From Isoetes taiwanensis (taxonomy: Eukaryota; Streptophyta; Lycopodiopsida; Isoetales; Isoetaceae), in assembly GCA_021234155.1 (NCBI GenBank), contig JAJEKV010000037.1, positions 1,178,001 through 1,242,000 on the forward strand: DNA of 64,000 bases. The letters are read 5' to 3'. Made by a program: the position numbers and the translations under genes. The notes beneath the pieces were generated by a model. The model was not told the DNA's origin, did no database searches, and saw nothing but the letters and a program-made list of their open reading frames with translations. Positions 54,941-64,000 of this stretch are shown in pieces. Numbering within the stretch: the first letter of the stretch is position 1; every line of letters begins with the position of its first letter.

Positions 54941-55186
54941 AAGGTCTAGCTTTCGAAGGAACTTTTGAATTGAATGCCGGACGAGCGCCATTAATTGCTG
55001 TACACTGTACCCTGACAAAGAGTATAATTGCAGAGTCATTGGCCTATCATCGCCTTCTACGTCAACCGTAAAGGATAGTGATCATGTCCGAAGGAATCAC
55101 AACCATTAGCGCCAAAAAATCCCTCTCTCTCTGCTTCCAGAAAAATCCCTCTCTCTCAGAGCTTCGTTCCGGCGCCTTCGCTCCTC

Positions 55187-57720
55187 TTGCTCGAATTCTT
55201 GTCTTTTTCCTATCACAACCTATTTGAACAGATAGAACAGAGCCTCGGAACCTCAGTTAATGAGAACTTCCAGGCAGAATCTTCTGCTAACTCGGCTTTC
55301 GTCGTCCTTGCGAACAATCCCTTGCAGGAAGAACAGGTTGATTCGGAGGTGGACTCCCCTCCTAAATTTCCTGCAGTTCTTGGGGCAGGTGGAGGCGCAG
55401 GTCCCGTCTGTGGAGGCTAAGGTTGTTAGTCGGGTGGCCGAGTTATTCCCAGGTATTTGGGGGGACCCCTCAGTATCCCTGAGGTCCCTTCCAGTTGCAG
55501 GTGGGAAAGAAAAGGTTGATTGCAAGGAGTCAGAAGAAAAGGTTGATTGCAAGGAGCTCAAAATAGATTTCAGCGAGGATGCTGTGGAGAACCCTCTTTT
55601 GGAAAATGCCGGATACATGGAGGAAATCCCAAACTGGAAATTGGATTCGGGAGATGGACGGTGGTATTGTCTATTCGTTGGGTACAACAGTAGCTACTCT
55701 AAAAAGTGGGATCTGGAGATCCACAGACTTACTAGGCATTGCATGACCAATGATTACAAGCTGCCACTAGTCGCAAGAGGTAGGAAACTAAATGCTCCAG
55801 AAATATGCAGGAGGAAGAGGAACTTTGAATTGGTCAAGCTGGAGCGGAGCGCGGATGAAGATTACCTGTGGCAGCACAATCTCAGGCAAATTTTGGTGAG
55901 GGCCAAGCGAAGGGCCGAAGCTATGGCAGACGAGCCGATTGAGCACGGACTTCTTAATCCGGCAATGAGAACTGCTTGGATCAATCAACAGGTAGAGATA
56001 AGGCGGACAATTGAGGAAACATTGGAGGATCAGAAGAGGGAAACAATTAGAAAGAAGATTGCCAGCAGGTTTGGTTTGACGGTTGAAGAGGTGAGGGCTG
56101 AAATTTCTTTATCCAGAGAGCAAGCTCCGGTAGATTTACGATGATTTCAGCAAGGAAATGGCACAGGCAGAAGGAGATCCTGGATCCCCCCCTCCCAGGA
56201 AAGTGAGCATGCTCCCACTTAGGAGCTCGCCGAAAACTCCAAGGAAGAAGAGAGGGCAAAAGAAAACAGAGGACTACATAGCCCCAAAACCACGTAGTGT
56301 TTGAAACATCCAGCTACATTCAGGATTTGCGTGACGCAATTCAATCAGCAGGTCTCCTCGACCCCAGAGCTTCATTAGAAGAGGAGAGCACCTCAATTGA
56401 GATCCCAATGATGCATCGACTGGAAGCTACCTTTTTTAATTCTGTGTTTTCTTACCAATTAGGTCTTCTTTCCAGGAGGTGGACACGTAACTTCATATTC
56501 AAATACCCACTGAGACTATGCAGCACGGCCATTTAGGTGGGTAAGAAATCAGCAGTAGAATTTCGCATCTATGGCAACTTTGCCCAAGATTTCATGATGG
56601 TCCCTGGTCCTGGAGATGATGTGGATTATAGAATCTATGAAGAATGTGTCGGTGCTTATCTTCTGTAAGTCACGGTTTTAGTTTTAAGCTCTACCCAAGC
56701 ATTTACAATGCTATCATTCGCTGACTACATGCCATATACAGGGCCTTAATACACGCTACTCCCCATAACAAAAGATCCCAGCACGTTTTCATCCATCCCG
56801 CGGCCTTTGGCCTATTTTTGCAAAACACTTTGGAAGGCCAATCGGGTGCTTATGATATATTTAATCCCACCCAAACCCTTTATCAGACAGAATTGGCGGA
56901 TGCAAAATGTGGGCTTCTATTACTTCCCAGTCATGAGCAGGTAAACAATCCGTTTCAAATTCATTCATGGCCATTTGAACCTAAGCACTGGTTGTGCAAT
57001 TATTGGCAGCAATCACTGAAGCCTAATTGGTCTCAGACCAGGAGGCATGCCGGAGGCTCGAAACTCCTTGTCCAGTATTGCTGCATTTGGATTCAATGTC
57101 GGGCACGCATTCGAGCATACACTGTTTCGCCACATTGTAAGTTCAATTCTGCCCCTTTCCGATCGAATTTAGCTTTCCTCTCATTCCTTTGCCCATAGCT
57201 TCGTGTCCAACATTATGATGGGGTGGAATTTCGAGTCCTCGCGATTGCACAATGCCTCATGCATCTCTTTGAATGTCCCCCAGCAGAAAAACACCCAAGA
57301 TTGTAGAATTTATACGATATGTTTCATCAAGAGGTTCCTGCTCGATATGTGCAACACCAAAGACCATTCTATCGGTATTTTGTGTTCAATTTCATGTAAT
57401 TTTGTTCCAATTTCGTGCTAATTCTTGGGTTGCAGGTTCTGGATACTTTGAAATGGTTTGGACGCGCTGAAATCGACTAAACGAGGTCCACATTTGCAGT
57501 GATGCTGCAAAAATTCTATGACTGTGTAATCCAAAAGGAAAAGCACCTTCCATTTGCCCGAGGGGGATTGGTCGAAAACTGGTGGCCCTCTGACCCGTTT
57601 AAGGATAATGGTCCTTGTTTGTACTCTGAATTTGAATACAACAAATTTCCCAGCTTCGCTGGGTTTTTTTCACAACTATATCTGAATTCATTTCAATTTG
57701 AATTTGAATGTGTTTGAGCG
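55187..57720 (+). pseudogene. broken multi-exon gene, family unknown
   Basis: Coding-like sequence runs from about 55187 to 57717. The longest frame (55260-56144, 294 codons) includes GDGRWYCLFVGYNSSYSKKW then DLEIHRLTRHC, a degenerate C2H2-like finger lacking one Cys. A long charged helical part, VEIRRTIEETLEDQKRET, follows. After a stop at 56142 come YIQDLRDAIQSAGLL, DFMMVPGPGDDVDYRIYEEC and a donor (TTCT/GTAAGT, 56664). A matching acceptor (ATACAG, near 56741) opens IHATPHNKRSQHVFIHPAAF. Near 57198 VQHYDGVEFRVLAIAQCLMH follows an acceptor, and near 57436 VLDTLKWFGRAEID does so. The region ends with LVENWWPSDPFKDNGPCLYS. The continuous sense suggests one host-like or multicopy gene of several exons, with frameshifts near 55395 and in-frame stops. 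I do not recognise the family. Confidence 0.5.
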
Positions 57721-57813
57721 CAAAATGTTTTGAAATATTTGAGCATGAAATGTTTGAGCATGAATATTCTAATATGTTGTAGTTACCACCAATAGAAAAC
57801 TAGAAAATGAATA

Positions 57814-58493
57814 TGTAACGATCCTAGGCCCTAAGACTCCAGCATTGGTACTGCACATAAAGCATATGTCTAATAGATTGGGATATATGTTGGGATATAT
57901 GCATGACCTCTATCCACATAAGCAAATCCACATAAGCAAAACTATAAAAAGGAAAAATGTCAGAAGAAGGCTTTTGGTGGTACGTGAGAAATTTTTGCAA
58001 GAGAGGGTGAGGAGCTCTGTGGTGCTGAGGAGGAGGCCAGAGGAGACACCGAGAAGGCAGGAGCTTGGCAATCGCATCAAGAACAACATCAATCTATTCT
58101 ATTAGGTGGGGTTTTGATTGATCTATTTGAGATCTCATAAGTTGTGGATTGGTTTAAGGCATGCTGTAGATAAAAGAGGATGAATTATGATCATAGGAAC
58201 TCAGAGACTCATATGCTGATGTGCTGATGTGAGTCTAGAATTCAGAGATAAATTGTTTACGTGCTTTGTATTGTTCCAAACGGAAAACAACGAATCTGAG
58301 GAAGAACTTGAAATATATTAAGCTTATGAAAATGTTGAATGCATGAGCAGGGTTGTTTGTTGAGCCTAAACTGTGGATTTAATTTGCAAAGGAAGATTTA
58401 ATTCTTCACCTGAATTCACCTTTACATAAATCTAGTCGTAAATTAGACAAGATCCCGAGTTGCCTGGAGGGTCAACTCGGCGGGCTCATCACA
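57814..58493 (+). repeat. 5' LTR of the TR-GAG element
   Basis: It matches 59993-60664 with scattered substitutions and small indels (for example ACACCGAGAAGG here versus ACAGAAGG there). It would carry the element promoter. Confidence 0.95.
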
Positions 58494-58495
58494 AT

Positions 58496-58507
58496 TGGCA
58501 TCAGAGC
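58496..58507 (+). promoter_or_regulatory. tRNA-iMet primer-binding site of the TR-GAG element
   Basis: TGGCATCAGAGC lies two bases after the 5' LTR, one base different from the standard TGGTATCAGAGC. Confidence 0.93.
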
Positions 58508-58600
58508 ATGTTGGATCTTAGTGGGAGTTTAAGAATGGTTCATGCTCTTGAAGTGGGTTGTTAATGTTTCCATTGTCTATGTGCAGACTAGTAAGAGATC

Positions 58601-59780
58601 ATGGATGCTGGTGGTGCTAGTAGTGCAGGGGGAGACGGAGCCGATGGAGCTCCAGATGTAACTAGTATCCTGCAAGCTATTCAGCAAGCCTTTGCAGCAG
58701 AGTGCATCGCAGCAAAAGAGTGAGGCTGAGAAAGCTATTGATAAGGTGTTAAAGGACACCAAAAGAGAAGTGTTCACAGGTGAGAATACAACAAAGGATG
58801 ATGCTGATGCCTGGCTTCGTGGGGTAGAGTTTCATTTTGATTTGATCAAAGCACCAGATTCTATGAAGGCTTTGCTTGCTCAGGCAATGTTAGGAGGCTT
58901 TGCAAGAGTTTGGTGGGAGACATGCCTGATTGATCTGGGGAAGACTCCGGTATAGGCTACATGGGCTGATTTTAAGACCGCTTTTGAGGGTCATTTCACC
59001 CCTCCAGGGTACAAGGTTGAGAAGATGAACGAATTCTTTGATTGTGTACAGACTGGCAGAGTAGCAGATTACAATGAGAGGTTTAGAAGGTTGCAGCCTC
59101 ATTGTCCTGCTATGGATAAAGTCAAGCTGTGTTCTAGATTTGTGAAGGGCCTTCATGTGGATATCAAGAGTACGATGTCAGGAGTTGCTTATAAGGACCT
59201 TGAGGAGGTTGTTCGGATTGCCAAAAGTTGGGAAACAGATTTGGCAGAGAAAGCTGCATTAGAAACCCAAAGAAAGAGACAGGCACCTTCCTCTTGGCCA
59301 GCTGAGAATTCGCATGGCCGAAGACGACCATTTAGAGGGGAGCCATCTGCTAACCAATCTATGGAGGTTCAGAGCAACAATATGAGGAATCGGGAAAGTA
59401 GCAGTCAGATTGAAGGTAGTAAGTTACCCCCACGGCTCACTGATGAGGAGAGGCAGCGGTGCTTTGAAGAGGGGTGTTGTTTCCGTTGTAGGGCAACAGG
59501 CCACACAAGAAACAATTGTCCAGTATTTGATAGTATTGAGGGACGTAGCTCCTCAATGCCCATGGATTCACAACAGCTAGATAGAAGTGCATGGGAGCAG
59601 AACGATCCAATCGATATCCAAATGCTGGTAGAGGTAGAGGCCGTGGGGAACCTCGATCGAATCAAAGGGAGCGCCAGCCTGAGGAAAGATGGGGTACAGA
59701 CAATAGAATCATTGAGCGAAGGCAGCAGCGTGGTGAAGCTAGAGCTGCCGCAGTGATGGATCTTCCGCAGCACCAATAAA
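58601..59780 (+). pseudogene. gag of the TR-GAG element
   Basis: ATG at 58601 starts a Gly/Ala-rich leader (MDAGGASSAGGDGADGAPDV). After one frameshift near 58690 the frame reads KREVFTGENTTKDDADAWLR, then the gag core with MLGGFARVWWET, one in-frame TAG at 58953-58955, ATWADFKTAFEGHF, VADYNERFRRLQPHC and a zinc knuckle CFRCRATGHTRNNCP (about 59480-59524). An Arg/Gly-rich tail (PNAGRGRGRGEPRSNQRE) follows in another frame and ends at about 59777. Gag forms the particle that packages element RNA. With one frameshift and one stop this copy probably makes no full protein. Confidence 0.88.
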
Positions 59781-59992
59781 TGTTTGTGTACGCTGCCGAA
59801 GCTCCACGTGATGGAGCTCAAGAAGCTTCTGTGGTGCAAATTCCAGGTAAGGTTCATGATGGTTTTGCTTTTGTTTCATTGTTGTAGCAGTTTGTGTATC
59901 TTGCTTTAGATTGCTAGTGCAAATTGTCAGTAAGCATGACAGCTCCTAGGATCGACCCATGAGGACATGGGTTGAATTTTAGAAGGGGAGAT

Positions 59993-60664
59993 TGTAACGG
60001 TCCTAGGCCCTAAGACTCCAGCATTGGTACTGCACATAAAGCATATGTCTAATAGATTGGGATATATGTTGGGATATATGCATGACATCTATCCACATAA
60101 GCAAATCCACATAAGCAAAACTATGAAAAAGAAAAATGTTAGAAGAGGGATTTTGGTGGTACGTGAGGAATTTTTGCAAGAGAGGGTGAGGAGCTCTGTG
60201 GTGCTGAGGAGGAGGCCAGAGGAGACAGAAGGCAGGAGCTTGGGAATCGCATCAAGAACGACATCAATCTATTCTATCAGGTGCGGTTTTGATTGATCTA
60301 TTTGAGATCTCATAAGTTGTGGATTGGTTTAAGGCATGCTGTAGATAAAAGAGGATGAATTATGATCATGAGAACTCAGAGACTCATGTGATGATGTGCT
60401 GATGTGAGTCTAGAATTCAGAGATAAATTGTTTACGTGCTTTGTATTGTTCCAAACGGAAAACAACGAATCTGAGGAAGAACTTGGAATATATTAAGCTT
60501 ATGAAAATGTTGAATGCATGAGCAGGGTTGTTTGTTGAGCCTAAACTGTGGATTTAATTTGCAAAGATTTAATTCTTCACCTGAATTCACCTTTACATAA
60601 ATCTAGTCGTAAGTCAGACAAGATCCCGAGTTGCTCGGAGGGCCAACTCGACGGGCTCGTCACA
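59993..60664 (+). repeat. 3' LTR of the TR-GAG element
   Basis: This is the direct partner of 57814-58493, bounded on the right by the GAATA duplication and on the left by the polypurine tract. Confidence 0.95.
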
Positions 60665-61310
60665 GAATACCAAATTATAATTTAAGGACAGAAAAAAAAA
60701 AACAATGGTCGAAAATGTAGGGGGTGATTTCTTTGTATGGTATCTGTAAATTTGCCGTCCATCCGGTGGAATCACAATACAGCGAATCGATACCGTGGAA
60801 TGTCTGTCGTCATCACTGCATGGCCTACGCAGATAAAATGGGGCGGCCCGCACAGCAATGCCTAGCTGCCGAGAATGAATGAAATCGGACCAATCTCTAG
60901 TTTTTAGTTTTTTTTGGACATGATTATTTTGATTTCGGGCGATTTTTGAATCCCCATGTGTTTATGACTGAATCTCCCTGTGCTAGCTACCTTGTTTTCC
61001 AGGCTTAAGGCCTTTTTTTGACAATATAAACTTAAGTTATTGGATGTTCAATCTGTGCAGTTCAAATTGCATGCCGACTCTTTATGTCTTTTTAGTATCA
61101 TTGTATTCCAATTGCATTTGGTTACATGCACATGCAACTATGAAGGGGAACATCGCCAATTTCTTGTAACCAAGCTGTTCTTACCTAATGTGTTCTGTCC
61201 AATGCAATTTTCCATCTAGGGTGATTCCATACCATGGAATTTCCGCGTGATTCCATACTCCGAAATATATGTATCCATACCATTAGGAGTCTTTTTACAC
61301 ATACACAAAT
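60665..61310. other. spacer with scattered GGAATCAC/GTGATTCC words
   Basis: Near 60760-60805 (CCATCCGGTGGAATCACAAT, ATACCGTGGAATG) and 61215-61262 (GGGTGATTCCATACCATGGA, CGTGATTCCATACTCCG) single units related to the 53.5-kb hairpin array occur, partly inverted. No gene is seen. Confidence 0.55.
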
Positions 61311-61815
61311 TATTTATACAGAGTATGGTGTTGCATAGAATACTTATACATAGAGTAATTATCCTTACTATATTTATACATGCAATATTTATACATAGAG
61401 TATTTGTACATAGAATAGTTATACATAGAGTCATTATACATAGAGTATTTGTACATAGAGTAGTTAAACATAGAGTTATTATGCATAGAATATTTTTACA
61501 CACTGTATTTATACATTGTGTATTTGTACATACTATATTTATACATAGAGCGGTTAAACATAGAGTAATTAGACATAGAGTTTTTATGCATAGAGTATTT
61601 ATGCTCAGTGTATGTATTCATAGTGTATTTATACGTAATATATTTATACATACAATTATGTATACATAGATAATTTATACATAGAGTATTTGTACATAGA
61701 GTAGTTGTACATAGAGTAGTTAAACATAGAGTTATTATGCATAGAGTATCTATACATAGTGTATTTATACAAAGTACCATAGTGAATTTATACAGAGTAT
61801 ATAGAGTATATAGAG
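61311..61815. repeat. 15-bp minisatellite (TACATAGAGTATTTA)
   Basis: About thirty degenerate units of 15 bp (words TACATAGAGTATTTA, ACATAGAGTAGTTA, ACATAGAGTNATTA) run head to tail. Because 15 is divisible by three and stops are rare in the units, both strands show long pentapeptide-repeat ORFs (HRVFI and TLCIN types). I regard these as by-products of the repeat. Confidence 0.92.
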
Positions 61816-61954
61816 AATTCTATTTTCCAACACACCTTGATGCCCCAAGGCATTTCCATTTTCATTTCTAATTGTATTTCCCAACACATCTAGGCAAGGT
61901 TTTCCATTTCCAATTCCTTCCAACCACTTTTCCTTTTCTTTGCCTGCTTGTTCC

Positions 61955-64000
61955 CTATTTCCAAGAGTGGCTTGACCCTAGCAAGACTTGTGCCATCGGC
62001 CTCCTCTTTAATACTGGCAGAGATGTTATGGTTGTGTCATTGGCCTCCTCCTCGTTCATCCTTTCAAGTCTAGTGTCAAGCTGTCTCATCATCAGTTCCA
62101 TGGCTATGAGGAGGGTGGGATCCTTTGAGGCCCGTTCCATAACCCTAGCAACACAACATTCCAAAGATGCCATAGCATCTTCCATTGTCAAGCCAACTTT
62201 TGGTGTGGGTTTGATGTCATCATGTAGACTAATTATGTCCCCCTCTGGCCCTTCAGGGATATCAACATGGGTGTCCCCAGGTCTACATGGGCGCAAAAGC
62301 TCCAGCCACCACATGCATTTCCATGTTGGGATCCTAGAACTCTAAGGACGTCCTGGTCCCTGTACCTGTCCATCAGTTGGATAACCTTCACCTGGTGTTT
62401 GCAAACGTTCCCCTTGGTGACCCATGGGCAATCACAAACCCAATTCCTACGTGCCCCATTCACAAAGTAGGGTTGGCGGTCCAGATCAAGACTTTGGACA
62501 TAGGCCTCTTCTCCATTGAGATCGACGAATGTGACTGCATCATCCGGAATTCGCCTAGCCCCTCGAATAGCCGACTCTATAATTTGCTCTTGTGATGTGT
62601 TTGTTACAAAACCAGCATCCTTCATCCCCCTGTTGGCAAGCAAAAGATACAATATGGAGTGTTAGTGCATACAAAAGGAAGCAAATTTTAGGCACTTCTA
62701 CTAATTACTTAGAGTATGCCATGTGGGTCTCCACATCATGGACAAGCATGTGAAGTAGCCAATCTATCCTCCTGCCTTTTGTTGGGAGTTGAAAATCCCA
62801 AGGCGCATTTTTAGTGCCTTGTTCCAAGCCTCTATTGCAGCATTGGTTTCTTGATTGGAATGGAGAAAGATTCGTGTGGCCAAGACCCAATCACAAATGT
62901 TGCGAGTACACTCTTGACTCATGTAGGAGGCCAGCTTTGGATATTGTGGGTACTTTCTCTTTAGGGTCACCAACTTTCTTGTGGCCTCTTGTCTAACAGC
63001 CTCATTGTAATCATCCTCGTAGTCATTGTTACTTGGAGGACACTTTGTTCCATACATGATCTCGCTTAACTCCTTAAACATTTGGTTTCTCAAATCCTTG
63101 TTCTTCACGTGCTTTGTCAACCACTTCAACCAATTTCTCACATGCCTCACATGCCAAATGCAAAGGTGGAGACGTACGCTAGGGAAAACCTTCGGGGGAG
63201 AAAGTTGACACATGGTCAAAATGGACCAAAACTCAAATGAAGATAACTAGGGAAACATTGTTACCCTTTTTATTGCATGTATTTTGGCATCACAAGAATC
63301 AGTGATAAAACATGAGGGCTTCCATGTTGAGTCATGAAGTTCGCCACACACTTTCATGGCTTCTAGCCATCTAGCTATTGTGTCTTTCTTCTGGGTATTC
63401 GTGACGATCAAAGCCAGTGGCATCCCATTGAAGTGATCGTCAAATCCAACGAGAGTGAAGAGGTAACACCTTCAAAGTAGAAACACACTTTAGCAATGTT
63501 AGATTCGAATGAACCTTAGAATGAGCAGCCAAACCTCTTCTCATTTGTCTTGTAGGTGGAGTCAAGGCATATAGCCCTATCCTTTCCAAATCTCAACAAG
63601 GCATCCATTTGAATGGGCGTCATGACTCCAAGTTGAAAGATGTCACCTTGCTCGTAGTGGAAGACACTATCTTGGTGTTGTTGCACCCACATATGGATGC
63701 TTGTTGCTTGGTCTTCATGCAACTTCCAAATAGTTCGAGCCACTAACTTGTCAATGTTATAGATTTCATGCATCTTCAACATGTCGTCTCTGTAAAGCCC
63801 ATCCAACCCAACTAGCTTCTTCTTCAAGTTCACCCTCTCCTGGTGGATGTTCATCACCATTCTGGGTGTTATATAATGCACTAGCTTCTGTTTGATCCAT
63901 TCTTTCTTTTCAGCAGTGAGCCATGGTGCTAGCCTATACCTCAACCCTTTCTCAATAGGTAGTGCTTTACCGTGGCAGATTGCACCTTCCTGGTTCACAT
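61955..64000 (-). pseudogene. MULE/FAR1-type SWIM transposase gene, 5' end outside the window
   Basis: Minus-strand exons are 64000-63535, 63469-63265, 63189-62709 and 62629-about 62290, separated by 65-, 75- and 79-bp GT-AG introns, with coding-like sequence to 61955. Exon 1 holds FRFGKDRAICLDSTYKTN-type sequence (RAICLDSTYKTNEKR) with the first catalytic Asp. Exon 2 reads VGFDDHFNGMPLALIVTNTQ and CFITDSCDAKIHAIKR with the second Asp. Exon 3 has LHLCIWHVRHVRNWLKWL and ETNAAIEAWNKALKMRLGIF. Exon 4 carries the SWIM finger NWVCDCPWVTKGNVCKHQVK. One base is missing near 62775, putting IDWLLHMLVHDVETHMAYSK in another frame, and a second frame change lies near 62300. The family comprises MULE transposases and the domesticated FAR1/FRS-like genes. 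Frameshifts favour a dead or dying transposase. Confidence 0.82.

Larger units (their letters stand above)
57814..60664 (+). mobile_element. complete gag-only LTR element (TR-GAG type), TSD GAATA
   Basis: LTRs of 680 bp (57814-58493) and 672 bp (59993-60664) run TGTAACGRTCCTAGG to GGGCTCRTCACA and are flanked by GAATA at 57809-57813 and 60665-60669. A tRNA-iMet primer site, TGGCATCAGAGC, lies at 58496-58507. A polypurine tract, AGAAGGGGAGAT, ends at 59992. The interior encodes gag only; protease, RT and integrase are absent. Such elements must use the pol products of a related Ty3 element. LTR identity is high, so the insertion is young among those in this window. Confidence 0.95.

Noticed and set aside
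61216-61669. Long ORFs on both strands (pentapeptide repeats rich in HRVFI or TLCIN)
   Set aside because: They are forced by the 15-bp minisatellite, whose period is a multiple of three; no start context or conserved domain supports a protein.

Overview
The window looks like nuclear DNA of a land plant. The evidence is an intronless PLS-class pentatricopeptide-repeat (PPR) gene, an SDF2-like gene split by short GT-AG introns, plant-type Ty3 chromoviruses, TRIMs, a tRNA-derived SINE, CACTA, PIF/Harbinger and MULE relics, and no bacterial gene organisation. The style of the PPR array and the decayed ParB-like/tryptophan-rich ORF family suggest a seed-free plant, perhaps a fern, but that is inference. 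Only two genes look intact or nearly so: a PPR gene (about 9.76-12.07 kb, minus, truncated E domain) and a six-exon SDF2/MIR-domain gene (50.8-52.4 kb, plus). A MULE/FAR1-type SWIM transposase gene at the right edge (62-64 kb, minus) is nearly complete but carries at least one frameshift and runs out of the window. Almost everything else is transposable-element DNA in layers.

Layout. 0-1.4 kb: end of a Ty3-type element and its LTR-like sequence. 1.9-5.5 kb: two decayed ORFs facing each other, one ParB-like plus methylase-like, one tryptophan-rich. 5.5-8.8 kb: diverged repeat pairs. 9.8-12.1 kb: PPR gene. 12.8 kb: SINE with target-site duplication (TSD). 15.3-17.2 kb: LINE relic with a microsatellite tail. 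17.4-21.3 kb: orphan exon-like pieces, a foldback element and a SAM-domain relic. 21.9-30.1 kb: one full chromovirus (5-bp TSD) that landed in the intron next to a CDC48 exon relic. It was later hit by a second retroelement whose LTRs lie in inverted orientation. 31.5-32.9 kb: cluster of SMART-like TRIMs, one complete with TSD. 34.8-36.3 kb: half of a CACTA element with subterminal repeats. 36.3-38.6 kb: LTR-element remains. 41.4-49.4 kb: a tandem duplication of a LINE-plus-Harbinger composite; one copy holds a CACTA element that itself carries a captured piece of the duplicated DNA. 53.5-53.9 kb: an array of about 29-bp hairpin units built on GGAATCACC. 54.0-54.9 kb: a long-TIR element. 55.2-57.7 kb: a broken host-like gene of unknown family. 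57.8-60.7 kb: a complete gag-only LTR element (TR-GAG type) with TSD. 61.3-61.8 kb: 15-bp minisatellite.

I see no metabolic or operon-like gene cooperation. The organising theme is nesting and rearrangement of mobile elements around a few host genes. The observations most worth following are the inverted-LTR element, the hairpin array with its dispersed relatives, the CACTA element with captured flanking DNA beside its unoccupied paralogous site, and the ParB/methylase-like relic. All coordinates and homologies were read by eye without alignment software, so boundaries given without a TSD are approximate.
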